A DNA stretch of 64,000 nt, taken from Rhizophagus irregularis (lineage: Eukaryota > Glomeromycota > Glomeromycetes > Glomerales > Glomeraceae). Positions 11,265 through 23,854 of the stretch are shown here, piece after piece; within the stretch, counting starts at the first letter, position 1; every line of letters starts with the position of its first letter. Location: positions 248,001-312,000 of the forward strand of contig NC_089442.1 of assembly GCF_026210795.1 (NCBI RefSeq), in the 5' to 3' direction. The notes beneath the pieces are model-generated. The model saw nothing but the letters and a program-made list of their open reading frames with translations, did no database searches and was not told the origin of the DNA. Position numbers and translations under genes: made by a program.

Positions 11265-11375
11265 TCGTTTTATACAGAAGGTCGCGTTGAGGAACCCGTT
11301 CGGGAACCTCCATCTTTCCTGAAGGACAAGGGTAGCGGAGGAGTTATTCCCATAGAGGCCACCGGTTGGTCCTCT
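11265..11375. other. GC-richer island of unknown origin
   Basis: A short stretch with clearly higher GC than its surroundings, lying in a 66-codon open frame (11229-11429, plus strand). I recognise no family in its translation (it includes REPPSFLKDKGSGG). It may be a fragment of a mobile element or an old exon; not called as a gene. Confidence 0.3.
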
Positions 11376-11714
11376 CTCCTCAGTTTTATAAAAAAATATA
11401 TAACAAATTTGGTTACTGCGGATTACTAGTAATAATGATTTTCCTGCCTGTTATACATATTTTTTTAGATATAGACGTAGATTGAGGCAATAACATGAGG
11501 AAACCCTGTATATATGCACATACATATTTTATTATACTAATACTTACATTATATATTTAAAATCGCGTGTTCACATATCTCTAATTTTTCGCATAGAACG
11601 TTTACCTTGAGAAAAAAATGAAAAAAACAAATATCTTTTTCTTAAAATACATCAAATAAAATCAAGTTAGCTTGATAAAGATTAATACTTAAGTAATGTA
11701 ATTTTACACTTGTT

Positions 11715-11945
11715 TAAATGGGTATGGTATGAAATCCTAAATCCTGACAGGTTCAAAATCCCAACAGGTACAAAATCCTGAAAAATTGACCCACATTAAG
11801 CATTAATGCTGCCCAAAGTCGTTCCGTAAGATTTTGACCTGTCGGGATTTCGTACCTGTTGGGATTTTGGATTTTGGATTTTGGATTTCAGGATTTGACC
11901 TGTCAGGATTTTGAGTTTTGGGATTTTAGACGGCATCCAAATAAA
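11715..11945. mobile_element. Short inverted-repeat element with AAATCCTGACAGG motifs
   Basis: The left end (ATGGGTATGGTATGAAATCC) and right end (GGGATTTTAGACGGCATCCA) are imperfect inverted repeats. Inside are several CCTGACAGG/CCTGTCAGG and GGGATTTTG motifs. It resembles in style the MITE pair at 58583 and 62330, but its relationship to them is uncertain. Confidence 0.5.
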
Positions 11946-12606
11946 CCACTTCAGAGATCAAGTTACAATAAATGTAAACCCGAATATTTATCGAGTTTGG
12001 TTTTTATATTCGGGTCGAGCTCAAGTACATTCTCAAACCTGATCCGACTCGTCCCTTTCAGAACACTCAGATTTTAGCCAGTTAAAAAATTTTAGCTAGT
12101 TCTAACTTCTATGCTAATCATTTCCAATAACTTATATTTTGTATTTTTATAAAGAAACCGATCGATTTTTTATAAAAAAAAAAAGTTTGATTTTTTGCTT
12201 TATAAAAGAATGAATTTTGGAATTAAAATGAGGCGTAGTATTTTAGTAGCATATAAGGAAATAATCGATAAATATTAGTAAGTGGGAAAATTAATAATAT
12301 TTGTATAATGAATTTATTAGTTCCGATATTATGATGTTATTGAACGTATGACGAATGCAATACGAAAAGTAGTTTACTTATGGGAAATTATCGCAGTTTG
12401 AAAGTTATATCTAGGATTTTGGGATTTTATTAGTGGAATAAGAAATTTGGATTATGAAATATTTTTATTAGTTTATTTTAGTTTTATTATATTTTATTTA
12501 GAACCAAGCATGAACTCGGGATAGTAATAGGTGATTTTTGTATTTTTGTTATTATTAATAAAGTTAACAATGTTCAAGGTTGTGGTGGTAATACGTAGGC
12601 ACAGCT
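11946..12606. other. Intergenic, no gene seen
   Basis: AT-rich sequence between two small inverted-repeat elements. I see no coding signal on either strand. Confidence 0.5.
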
Positions 12607-12770
12607 TATACTAATTTTCGCCCCAGGTTCCGATGTGGAATTAGCTCGGATTCCATGTAATAACGGCAGTAGTCATGGGTCCGGATGATTACAAATCAAA
12701 AAATTCCAGATGTCGATCAATCGGACCCGGTTCACCGGAATCAATGGAACTAGGGGCGAAAATTAATATA
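12607..12770. mobile_element. 164-bp palindromic MITE
   Basis: The ends TATACTAATTTTCGCCCC and GGGGCGAAAATTAATATA are near-perfect inverted repeats of about 25 bp with their inner continuation. The interior contains further inverted GGACCCGG/GGGTCCGG words. No ORF. Confidence 0.65.
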
Positions 12771-13076
12771 ACCTATACAAACTCACAACAGATAAATCAC
12801 GGAGGATCAACATTAATTTAAAGGGGAAACAAAAAATTTATTTGATTAAAATGACGCCGATTTCAACAAGATCTGTTTGCATATGCAATTACAGCGTGAT
12901 TGTGTGAGCATAAATGACTAATATTTTCTTATTTTTCTTTTGTCCAATTAAACATCGGAATATTTTAAACATCACGGATAAATAACCATTAAATCGCCGA
13001 AAGCCGGGTTCGCTTCATATATAAATATATAACCAAATTTCTCAAAAAAAAAAAAAAAAAAAAAAGAAACGAAAAA

Positions 13077-15138
13077 ATGCTTAATTTATCTTCTCTAGTT
13101 GGTTTTCTTGTTTTAGGATTTATAGGATGGGTCACTTACAAATTATTTATTTGGCCATTTTATATTTCCCCTTTGAGAAAAATTCCTGGCCCACCATCTG
13201 AAAGCATAATTTTTGGAAATTTTAAATCGATTTTGTCAAAAGAGGTATATATATTATCTATATTTTGTTTGGTATTTTTATCAACTCATATACTATCTTT
13301 TATATGTATATATATATATATATAGGAACCATTTCTTGAGTGGATACAAAAATATGGGAATATTGTAAAATACAATGGAACATTTAATCGACCAAATATT
13401 GTTATAGCAGATACAAAAATAATTCAAGATATCACATTAAATCATGTTTATGATTTTATTAAACCACCTGAAATGTGGAATGATTTTGTTTTAATTATTG
13501 GTAGAGGACTTGTACTTGCGGAAAATGAAGATCATAAAAGACAGAGAAAAATGATGAATCCAGTTTTCGCTCATAATAATATTAAAGTAATTATATTTAT
13601 AAATATATTTTCAACTAATAATTAAATTACATTAATAAAACATATTTATTTATTTCAATCTAGGAAATGGTTCCAACATTTATTCGAGTGGCTTCTACCT
13701 TAAAAGAATTAATAGAAGATAAAATAAACAAAGGAGAATCCGAAATCAATCTTACACCATACATATCAAAGGCTACCCTTGATATTATTGGCTTAGTTGG
13801 TGAGAAAAATATGTGAAATTCACGAATTTACGATGATATCGGCGTTTTTATAATTACTACATGGTTACAGCATTAAACAACTGTGTAATTTCGTAGATGT
13901 GCGATAACCGTGATATATTAATAGCACCATACTTATATAATTCCATTTATTTATTTAGGATTTAATTACGAATTTAATTCGTTAACATCTTCAAACGAAC
14001 TGGCGGATGCTTATGCTGCTCTTTTTAGTAATAACACAAATTCTGCCGCACGTTTTTTCATCAGTATATTATCAAGATATATCCCAATTGTTAGAAACAT
14101 TCCGATAGATATAAATCGAAAATTTAAAAATGCGTGTGCAGTTATCGACCGGGTATCAAAGAAATTGATGAAAGAAAAAAATAATGAAGCAAAAAATGGA
14201 GAATTGAAAAGTAAGGATCTATTATCCTTATTGATTAATATTAATAAAACATTACCTATTGAAGAGAAATTGACTGATGAAGAATTACAATATCAGGTAA
14301 TATTTGAAAAATATAATTATTAGTAATTATTCATTATTTTGTTTTAATTATATATTATTACTGCAGATTATGACATTTCTAATAGCAGGACATGAAAGCA
14401 CGAGTGCTACAACTATGTGGGCATTGTATTTACTTGCAAAATATCCATATGAGCAAGATTTATTACGTGAAGAACTAGTTAAAGCTTTTCCTGATAAATC
14501 AAAATTCAATCCCTCATTTGATGAAATTAATTCTTTGGAATATTTGAATTGTATAGTTAAAGAAACTTTAAGAACACATCCTCCTGGTATAATTATTATT
14601 TTTTTTTTTTACAAATTAATACATTTATAAATCATCTTATTAACACAAAATAATTTTTATTTTAGTACCGATGATTAGTCGAGCTAATGTTAAAGATAAA
14701 GTTATTGGAGGATATTTAATTCCAAAGGTAAATATATTTGTATATATATTTTTTGCTAAAGTTTTTTCTATTTCTCAAATTTATTCATTATTTATTGTTA
14801 TTTAAAAATAGAATACTATAATAATGGTAGCCATTTCAGTACTTCATAAATCAACTGAAATCTGGGGCCCAACAGCAAATGATTTTGATCCAAAAAGGTG
14901 GTTAAATCCTTTATATACTAAAAATGTGACAAATTATAATTATTTACCTTTCATCACTGGTGCAAGGTCTTGTATAGGCAATAAATTAGCTTTAGCTGAA
15001 TTTAAGATATTGTTAAGTACGTTAATTAGGAATTTTGTTTTTCAACCAATTGAAGGATTTAACTTTAAAGAAAAAAGTCTTTTAAATAGTAAGCCTAGTC
15101 CATATCTTGGATTAGTTGTTTCTAAAGTTGAAGGTTAA
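13077..15138 (+). CDS. Cytochrome P450, seven exons, about 503 aa
   Basis: Predicted exons: 13077-13244, 13326-13586, 13664-13799, 13959-14296, 14367-14586, 14666-14727, 14812-15138. Residues 5-40 form an N-terminal membrane anchor, followed by the proline hinge KIPGPP. The I-helix motif AGHEST is at 308-313, ExxR (ETLR) at 367-370, FDPKRW at 420-425, and the heme loop FITGARSCIG at 442-451 with Cys449 as the iron ligand. All P450 hallmarks are present, so it should be an active ER-bound monooxygenase; the substrate is unknown. The fourth helix region follows a phase-1 intron of about 160 bp, longer than the other introns here. A long A-run lies just 5' of the ATG. Confidence 0.9.
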
Positions 15139-16783
15139 CGAAACTTAATAATTTTTATTTAAATTTTTATATTTATTTTTATTCATTGTACAATTATTTT
15201 AAGATTTGATGTATGTATCTTACTTAATAAAATCATGTTTGATTATTTTCACAAGATAGTTGACTTAAATGTAAATCATGCCAAGTCAATATCAAGGTAC
15301 TGAAGGTAGCAAGTGAAATAGAAAACAGCCTTTTTTAACAAGCTATTTAATTATTATGTCTCGAATATTTGACGATGAAAAATTAGTCTGCATTCATGTT
15401 TATTAAAAATTCTTTTGATTCGTTTGGATTATAACTTCACATCAAAAGCGATAATTTTATCCCGACTTCAAAATTCTAATGTTTATAATCGAGCAACCCA
15501 AATTTATTCAGTTAATATCCTCGAACTAATGAAAGCAGCTATTAAAGCAACCTTGACGGAAAATATCGTAAACTTTCTCCATGCTCTTCGGTAGGTCATG
15601 TGTCGATTTAAATCATTGAAATGAATATAAAATTGTAAAATTTAATGGAAAATACAGGAAATATCAAGCAATAAACATAAAGCAAGAAAAATAATGCTAA
15701 TTTAAAATATCGGAATTAAAACTTTTTTTTACTTATTAAATTAGATTCCAGCTATCTACAGAAATTATATTTCATTAATTTATGTTTTGCGCAGCTAAAA
15801 GGTAGACTACCTTTAATTAATGTATATAACTTTTGTCTGCAAATTTCTTGATTTATATATCTATTATTTATTATCTTTCGACTATCAAATGTTGAGTCTA
15901 GGGTCGCATTCAACTCATTTTACCGACGGGTACATTAATACCGATAATCAAATTAATACCGGAAATTATATTTTTTTTTTTTGTAAATGGGAATTATTTT
16001 TTTTCTCCATGGGAAAACCTGACAAATTGATAATTGTCAATTAAGAAAATTCAAATTACACACGTACACAATTACGTCGATATTATTATATTTGTATAAC
16101 ATTATGTGAAGGCCACAATTTAATTTGTATAAAAAGGATTGTATTATTATTTCGTTCGCGGTCAATAACAATTTTCTCCCACCCCTTTTCTTCATACCCC
16201 ATTTGTTTATTTATTTATTTTTTTTAATAGGTATACGCGTTTATTTATAGATATTTATAAGAATATAATATATAATTACAAATACTCCATTTGTTTATGG
16301 ATAGAACTTAATCCTTTGTTTCTAATTTGATATCTGTCGATTAAATAAATGATCGTCAATCACTTAAAAAAATTCAAAAAAATGTTTATTTTTTTTGTCT
16401 ACTTCACATTCATAGTTATACAAGTTATGTACCGATGTGGCGTGATAATTTCATATGATACGGCACATAATTAATTTGTAAAACACCTAGAGCTTAGAAA
16501 AATAAAATTCTCTAATCCCTATAACTAAGTAATCGAACAAAATTCAAACAAGTTAAAAGAAAAACTAAACTATTATAATTATGTAACTAAATCTAATAAT
16601 TATTTCATTTTGATCGTTAGGTCCCATCTATTACTAATACTAGATCCTTTCGTTATTGTTCCTATTAGTCTATTTAGCGTCACCTTTTTAATATTTTGAT
16701 TAAATTTATTTTTTTTCTATTTTTTCTAATTTTTTCTTTTGTTTTTTCCATTTTTTGTATTTTTTCTTTTTCCCTATCTAATT
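15139..16783. other. Intergenic between P450 and LINE remnant; no gene seen
   Basis: AT-rich with many T and A runs. The lower end (about 16690-16790) is strongly T-rich on the plus strand and may be the 3' tail region of the minus-strand LINE remnant. No supported ORF. Confidence 0.5.
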
Positions 16784-18529
16784 CTAATTCATCTCTGTCT
16801 TTTCTTTTTCATAAATCCATTTTTTGTATACCTTCTTTACGTTCAATTCCTTGATTTCATCACATCTAGGTATCCAAATTCTTTGTCTAAATTCTTCGTA
16901 AACGAAATTCCATAAATTTTTGATTACGAACTTTAATAAATTATCGAACAAAAGAGAAGAAAAGTTATTATTATATACTCCTCTTAGAATTTCCCATATT
17001 CGGCTTTTTCCTCTTAGCACAATTGAAGTCTGTTCCAGAATTCTCATAAAATCAAAATTATAATTTCTTAAAATTTTTATCTCGTCTTGAAGATTTTTGT
17101 CTTCTAATTGCTTTTCGAAATTATATATTGATTCTTGTGCTATTTCGTCTATTGTAGATTTATTTACTTCGCATATCCAAATATGTTCCCAATCTTCTAC
17201 CTTGTCATTCATATATCTTTTGCATATATCATTTTCTATTTTATTCGTGTTTCTTTTAAGTAGAGTATCATAGGTCGGTAATTCCTTTAATAAATTTTTT
17301 ATGCGATATGATCTGTCTCTCGTGTCTTTTTGACTACATTGTCTTTGTGTAAAATTTATACGATTGCTGACAAATTCCAAAGTTGTTTGCCAGTCAAATT
17401 CTTTTCTAAAATTGTACATAAACAGATCGTCTAATTTTTCGCTATTGAGAATTTCGTTTTTCCATATTGCATCTGTAACTTTCTTGCTCCATTTTCTAAA
17501 TCCTCCCATAACTATTTTTTTATTCCAAATTAAATTGTACTCATTAACCAAAAGAGCTTCTTCTATTATTTCAATTTTGTGAACTATCGTCATAACAATA
17601 TTTTTATCCTTTAACATTCCTCTCGCTTTTTTCTTAATTTCAATCACTTTTTTATATCCTTGATCATTATAATCTATTATAATCTATTATATCTATATTA
17701 CTATTCTTCAATAAATTTTTCTATGAATAATAACTCTATATAAAATTCGCTATCGATCTTTTTCCTGTTACTTTAAATTTTTCGTGAATTCATATAATAA
17801 ATTGTTTACATATTCATTTATTCCCAAAATTACCTCACTTTTTTCACAAATAATTAATAGTCCAATAATAACACTTCTAATCAAAATTTTAAATTCATTT
17901 CGTTAGTACTTTCGTATTGCGCCAATAACATTACCTCATTTGCGAGAAAATAATTTTCTATCTCGTTAATTATCCAAATTACATTGTAATTATAAGTTCT
18001 TTATTTACCGCACTTTTTGTCTTTTCGTTAAGTAAAATTTTTTCTTTCTTCTATCTATGCTATCTTTTTCGAAAATACTATTTTTTAAAATCGTAATAAA
18101 GTCATCATCTGATTGTATTAGACTATCAATTATCCCAATCTTTTCATTATATTTTTCATTATTTTTTTCTTCTTCGTTATATTTTCTTATCCATTCATTT
18201 TTCTTTATTATATTATTTAGCGTTTCGTACGGCTTTAACACTCCTTCTTCGTTTCTTTTCTCTATTGTTTTGCTAAATTCGCCTTCCAAATAAATCAAAC
18301 ATTCTTTTGTTTCTTTTTTCTTGCTGATATTTTTTGTGCATCCTTCGCATTGTTTTAAACTAGGCGAATTATTTATATCTAATTCTTCTTCGTTAATAAT
18401 TAGATGTATTCCTATTCTTCTATACTTTTTACTTTGCGATCGTTTTTTGTCTTCTCCGAAAATTGTGGAACCTTGCGCGTCATTCCATGTTATTAATACT
18501 ATTTTTGTCTTGTTTTTCATTCTCGTCAA
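16784..18529 (-). mobile_element. Probable degenerate non-LTR retrotransposon (LINE) 3' part
   Basis: On the minus strand two open stretches lie in order, 18529-18005 (174 aa) and 17647-16784 (287 aa), separated by stop-rich sequence. The second has LPTYDTLLKRN, then a Cys-rich EDWEHIWIC pattern (parent layout: LPT, Cys pair, HxW, C). This pattern is seen at the C-terminal end of LINE polyproteins behind the reverse transcriptase. The first has a CEGC patch. No reverse-transcriptase core (YxDD) is visible, so this is a 5'-truncated, broken copy. Both stretches are Lys/Asn-rich, consistent with AT drift. The call rests on motif layout only. Confidence 0.5.
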
Positions 18530-19206
18530 AATAATTTACATGAATTTTACTTCTTACGTATTTTCCCATATACTTGTTTTTGATACGGCCCTATTACTTA
18601 AACATGTTACACACAATTAGTTGTCATGTAAATTGTGTGGCTGCGCGGCAATATCAAGATCACCGTAATATAAATCAGCCACAATGATAAAATGTGACTA
18701 ACGAATATCTCTTCGCTCACAATATGTCATATTCAATTTTACTGAATTAACATAAAACATCATAAAATATTTTCAAAATGATTATTCAACCTTATATTCA
18801 TGTGTTTTAGTTAACAGATTATGGTGTTGCTTAACGATTCCAATATTATGGGAAATCCATTTTCAATTAATTATAATGTCATTGATATTTACTTGCATTA
18901 TTTAAATGATAAAATATTTATTGAAAATAAAGTAAATTTACATACCCTTGAAATTGAGATCTCTATCACTTATTATGTTGATTATATTCTTGAAATAATT
19001 TTACAATATCAAATTTTCATTCATAAAATTAGAAATTTAAAAGTGAAGAAGATATAAATTAAAAATCGTATAACACAAATGATTAATATACATCAAAATC
19101 ATCAAAATCTTAAAAAAATTATATTAAGTCGTAATAGTTTTTCTTTATATCAACCATTAATATTATCAAACGGTTCTAATTGTTCAAATACCTTAAATAC
19201 AATTAT
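18530..19206. other. Intergenic, no gene seen
   Basis: A 78-codon open frame at 18821-19057 has no recognisable feature, and the flanks are AT-rich. Nothing is supported here. Confidence 0.5.
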
Positions 19207-20482
19207 GCCTGGGCGATTATCGCCTGGGACCTCAATCACGTGACAGATTTAATATTTTTATTTGTTTATCGAATCTCGTTTTTATTATAGGTTCGTTTCC
19301 TCGGTTTTTCGGTCTCAAGGTATTTTTCTTTTCTTTTATTTTTATTTCTAACTTACATTCTGCTTACACTTTGTTTCTTACTACTCTATTTCATTATTTT
19401 TAGGTCCTTTAGTCCTTCCGGTTCTGCAATTAAGGTTCAGTTGTTTTTCACTTTACGTTCGTTTCTTTATTTTTTTATTTTTTTTTATTTTGTTTCTGTT
19501 TCATATTTCGGTTTTCAATAATTTTATTTCATTTTTGTTTTTAGATATTTTAGTTCTTTCGGTTCTACAATTAATAAAGGTATGTTTTTTTTATTTTTTA
19601 TTTATTTATTTTTTTATTTCGTTTCTATCTTATATTTCGTTCCTTACTAACTTCAATTTTTTTTACTTTATGGTTTTATTTTTTACTTGGTTTCCTATCA
19701 TTACCCAACCTCCTATCATGATCATTTTTTTATTTTTTGTATTACTTCTCATTATTCCATCCTTTTCGTCTTCCATCAACTCCTCTTCATCTTTCCATCA
19801 CTTGTTCGTCTCCCATCGCTCCTTTTCGTCTTCCATCACTTCTTTTCGTCTCCCATCACTCCTCTTCATCTTCCTATCACTTCTTTTCGTCTCCCATCAC
19901 CCCTTTTTTACCTTTAATCACTCTTCTTCGTCTCCCATCACTTCTTTTTGACTCTCATCACTCCTTATCGTCTCCCATCACTTCTGTTCATCTTCCATCA
20001 CTCCTCTTCATTTTCCCATCACTTCTTTTCTTCTTCTATCACTCCTTTTACCTCCCATCACTCCTTTTCATCTCTCATCATGTCCTATTTCTCCTTTTTG
20101 TTTCCTATCACTTCTCATTACTCTTTTTCATCTTCTATTACTTTCTTCCATTACTCCATTGTTGTTTCGTTTTTTTATTAGCATCTTTCTCCTTGATCAT
20201 TGTAATTTACTTATCTTTTTTATTTATTGTTATTGTTTTTTTTATTTGTATTGCTTCATTAAAAATAAAGACACCGATTTTTTTCTTTAAAATCGTAAAT
20301 GTGTGACTTAAATTTTAATATTTGCAAATAAAAATAAAATTTCATTAAATAAGATTATTTGAATAAATGTGTTTGCAAAATTTTTTTAAAAAATATCTTC
20401 GCAATAAAATTTTAAGTTTAACCGATCAAAAGTTAAAAAAATCAGCCATCAGCCGATTCGCCCAGGCGACAATCACCCAGGC
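19207..20482. mobile_element. About 1.28-kb segment bounded by 22-bp inverted repeats
   Basis: The left end (19207-19228, starting GCCTGGGCGATTATCGCC) and right end (20461-20482) are inverted repeats matching at 20 of 22 positions. Each end itself holds the word GCCTGGG in both halves. The interior has related TTCGGTTCT(A/G)CAATTAA segments near 19427 and 19559, then the pyrimidine minisatellite. There is no transposase ORF. A non-autonomous element is likely, but no target duplication was established. Confidence 0.5.
19758..20100 (+). repeat. Pyrimidine minisatellite, unit close to CTTTTCGTCTCCCATCACTC
   Basis: Roughly 17-20 variant copies of a 19-20-bp unit made almost only of C and T on this strand. 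Open frames across it (Ser/His/Leu/Phe-rich) are products of the repeat and are not genes. The same unit occurs in the opposite orientation at 59391-59790. Confidence 0.9.
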
Positions 20483-20840
20483 GACGGTTAGCAATTCCCA
20501 TGACTAATTATATAAAATTTTTAATGATTAGTAATATTTTTTAGTGATTGGTTTAAGGGTAAAAAAAAAAAATTTCAGTCATCCTGTTAGTCTAATTTGG
20601 TAAATAAAATCGTGCGTTATCATGCATGATTTTTTTTTTTTTGGATCAGCTTCCATCCCTGGTTCGTACATTGTTTAACAACAATTAGTTATTGTTTAGC
20701 TAATAATGACGTAATAATTCGTTCATTATAACAGCCTTAAACACGATCTTGATTATTGAGTTTATCAAAAAAAAAATTTATTTTTTATTTTTTTTTAAAC
20801 ATAAATAAATAAAAAAAAATAAAAAACTAGCACGACAAAC
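20483..20840. promoter_or_regulatory. Upstream region of the TPR-SET gene
   Basis: AT-rich, with A- and T-runs from 20766 to the ATG at 20841. No defined promoter motif is recognised. Confidence 0.35.
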
Positions 20841-23081
20841 ATGGAACGTCAAACTGTTCACAGAGCAATAGGAGAATTAGAAACTTTGCAAAGTGCTATT
20901 TTACGTCTGAAAGTTGATAATTTTTCTCAAAGAAAAAGCAAAGATCAATTTATTAGAGAGCATAAAAATCTAGATAATTTATGTGATAAGAATAAATATG
21001 TTGTTCATAATATCAAAAAACAAAAGAATTTAACTCTAAATATTCAACTTCGGATATCAATATCAAATTTACGAGTTAATATAAATGTACCCAATAGAAG
21101 ATTCTTGTTATGTCGAGTGATTTCTAGATTTATAAAAATAGATGCCCTTTTAGCTCTTGTAGAAGATCCTGAGGGTAATGTTGAAAGACTTGCTTTATAT
21201 AATTGGACAAAGATTCCCGAAGAAGGTCAATCAAATACTAAATCTATCGATGAATCATTTTTACCAATTGGCACTTTACTTGTTATCAAGAATATATCTT
21301 ATAAATTTGCTACTGGTAATATACCCATAATTCGTTCTGATAATCCTGATGATGTTATCATCGTAGATCATAATAACACGTTGTTTAATGATATAAAATG
21401 GTCCACGTCCACAAATGAAAAGGATATTGAAATAAAGAATGTCGATGATTTCCGTCGTCGTGGAAATGATTATTTTGCTTCAAATCATTATATTTCAGCT
21501 ATTGATGAATATACAGAAGGCATCGAATTGGAGTCACGAAATGTTACTTTACTTTCTAACCGAGCAGAAGCTTACCTTCGATTGGGTCAATTTTATAATG
21601 CTCTTGAGGATGCAAAGTTTGCTCTTACGCTTGATCCCAATAATATAAAAGCAGCCTATCGTAAGGGTAAAGCTCTTTGTGGTCTCAAATATTATAAAGA
21701 AGCCTCTAATACACTTCAAATTTTAAATAAAAGAATTAAAGGTAATAATACTTTAATTAAACAAATTACGGAACATGCGGAAATGTTATTCTATGAAAAC
21801 AAAAATGGGAAATATGACTATTTACGTATTATTGATGAATTCTATGAGAGAGCTAAAGTTAAAAAGGATAGTAAGGGTAATGATGTTTGGATTTACGAAG
21901 ATGGCCCAAGATTAGATCATGCCGATTTTTTAAATGAAAATATTAAGATTGACCTTATAGAAGGAAAAGGAAGAGGTTGGATTGCTAAATGTGACATTCC
22001 TGAACTTACTTTGCTGATGGTCTCTAAACCATTAAAATTGGTTTTTAGTAACGAAGCTCATGGAACTATGATAAGTGATGAATCAAATGATGAAATACCA
22101 ACTGGTGCATATTCATGTTCTGAAGAATTAGCAATATGTATTGCTCATAAACTTTTTGCAGAACCTCATTATTGTCGTGAAGTGTATCAACTTTATACTG
22201 GTCTAAATATTAGCATAAATGAAAAAATTGAAAAAATTAATAAGAGATTAGTGAATATTGTAATAATTTTACACGCTATCAAATACAATAGCTTTGGTTT
22301 AGGTTATGAAGAGTTTAATCTTGAAACTGAATTAACTGGTGCTGGGCTGTGGATCTTACCTTCTTTTTTTAATCATGCATGTATTGATGAAAATGTAAAC
22401 CATTTTTTTCTTGGTGATTTGATGTTCTTTCGAACTAATCGGCCTATTTCAAAAGGTGAAGAGCTAATTGTTAATTATAGAGATGCTTCCTTTAGCTATA
22501 AGGAACGATCAAGGTATTTAAAAGCTGTAAGCATAGATTGTCAATGTAGAATGTGTAAGTTGGAAAGATCTGAATCACAAGAAATTAAACTTAGAATGGC
22601 TAAGCTATTGACAACTTATAATGAATCAATCGAACCAAAATTAAAATCACGTAAGGTTTATCCTTCTCTTATTAAACAATTGGAAGATACAATTGCTGAA
22701 TTACGTAACCTTCGAAAGGAACATCCAGATCTAGGATTCAATACAATAGTACTTAGTAAAACTCTGGCACATACTTACCGTAAAAATGGAAACAAAGAAA
22801 AGGCTCTTTCCATTTTGAAAGAAACATATGATTTATATAAGGCAGTTCGGCCAAAAGATATTCGTCACATCATCCTTAATATTATATATCTCAGTTTAGA
22901 ACTAAAGTTGGTTGAAGAAGCTAAGAAATGGTTTGATATATTATTGAAAAATATTGTAGAACCAATAATGGGCAAACTTAAGGATGATAAACCTGAATGG
23001 AGAAAAGAAGCATTACTTTTGGCAGAAAAAATTTTACCGGAAGTGGCTGAAATTTCAAATAACGTAAGATCTGAACAGTAA
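20841..23081 (+). CDS. TPR- and SET-domain protein (putative protein lysine methyltransferase), 746 aa
   Basis: A single exon of 746 codons. TPR repeats occupy about 204-300 (RRRGNDYFASNHYISAIDEY, then the Asn-Arg-Ala and DPNN helices). A SET domain lies at about 368-547 with GKGRGW (375-380), NHACIDENV (511-519) and GEELIVNY (539-546). Post-SET cysteines C567, C569 and C572 lie in CQCRMC. SET enzymes of this TPR-plus-SET layout transfer methyl groups from AdoMet to lysines. The key NHxC and GEEL...NY motifs are intact, so activity is plausible. The C-terminal helical part (about 585-746) may be further TPR-like repeats. There is no MYND finger, which sets it apart from SMYD proteins. The substrate is unknown. 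Confidence 0.88.
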   Translation: MERQTVHRAIGELETLQSAILRLKVDNFSQRKSKDQFIREHKNLDNLCDKNKYVVHNIKKQKNLTLNIQLRISISNLRVNINVPNRRFLLCRVISRFIKIDALLALVEDPEGNVERLALYNWTKIPEEGQSNTKSIDESFLPIGTLLVIKNISYKFATGNIPIIRSDNPDDVIIVDHNNTLFNDIKWSTSTNEKDIEIKNVDDFRRRGNDYFASNHYISAIDEYTEGIELESRNVTLLSNRAEAYLRLGQFYNALEDAKFALTLDPNNIKAAYRKGKALCGLKYYKEASNTLQILNKRIKGNNTLIKQITEHAEMLFYENKNGKYDYLRIIDEFYERAKVKKDSKGNDVWIYEDGPRLDHADFLNENIKIDLIEGKGRGWIAKCDIPELTLLMVSKPLKLVFSNEAHGTMISDESNDEIPTGAYSCSEELAICIAHKLFAEPHYCREVYQLYTGLNISINEKIEKINKRLVNIVIILHAIKYNSFGLGYEEFNLETELTGAGLWILPSFFNHACIDENVNHFFLGDLMFFRTNRPISKGEELIVNYRDASFSYKERSRYLKAVSIDCQCRMCKLERSESQEIKLRMAKLLTTYNESIEPKLKSRKVYPSLIKQLEDTIAELRNLRKEHPDLGFNTIVLSKTLAHTYRKNGNKEKALSILKETYDLYKAVRPKDIRHIILNIIYLSLELKLVEEAKKWFDILLKNIVEPIMGKLKDDKPEWRKEALLLAEKILPEVAEISNNVRSEQ

Positions 23082-23854
23082 CAAAGAATTAAACAACGAA
23101 CGCAAATAGATTAAAAGAAGCGAAAAGAATGTATAAAGAGTATACAATTACTTTATATTGCTGAAACTATGCTGTAAATGCACAAAATACAATATACTAT
23201 TAAAGATTTATATTCTAAATAAATGAAATAAATGCAAATTCTATATTTCTGCAATTAAAATTATTTCAACTGACTTGTATAAATACGTATCATTAAATTA
23301 ATTACATCTATTTTGCAATGATATAATCTTTGAATTTTTATAACTATAATTCTTCTTTATACATTCAAAGGAAAACTCATTAAAACATCTAAGTAAACGT
23401 TAAACATAGCAGGGAGCTTTAAATATAAATTTTATTATAATTAGACCCTATAAAAAATTGGACATGTTTTTTATAAGGGTTTATACAATTTTTTTTTTAA
23501 AAATAATGTATCTAATCTATATAGGGATACAGGAAAATACACAATTCCATATCACAAAAATGCATCATTTACATGATTTGACCATAATTTACACGATTTG
23601 GTCAATGAATCTACTGCTTAAATTACAATTTATGAATTTGATCTTAAATAGTATAAAATAATACAGCTACAAAAAAAAATGAAATGTAAGTGACGTAGCT
23701 TTAAACATCCCAAACTAGAGGGTTAGAAAATTAATTTTGAGAAATTTATTGTAACATATAGTAGTCCTTTTCTTATACCAAATTCAACACGTATTTGGAT
23801 CTTTACCAATTACCACTCATTCCATCCTCTGAAAAACTTTTGAAATCGTTTTAT
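23082..23854. other. 3' flank of TPR-SET gene; no gene seen
   Basis: AT-rich. The open frame at 23458-23661 has no recognisable content. Confidence 0.5.

Noticed and set aside
11229-11429. 66-aa open frame over a GC-rich island
   Set aside because: Not called as a gene: no recognised similarity and no clear gene boundaries; listed only as an unexplained island.
18821-19057. 78-aa open frame
   Set aside because: No motif, no splice context, and composition matches AT-rich intergenic DNA.
19490-20306. Long overlapping Ser/His/Phe-rich open frames
   Set aside because: They are translations of the pyrimidine minisatellite in several frames; no start context or domain.
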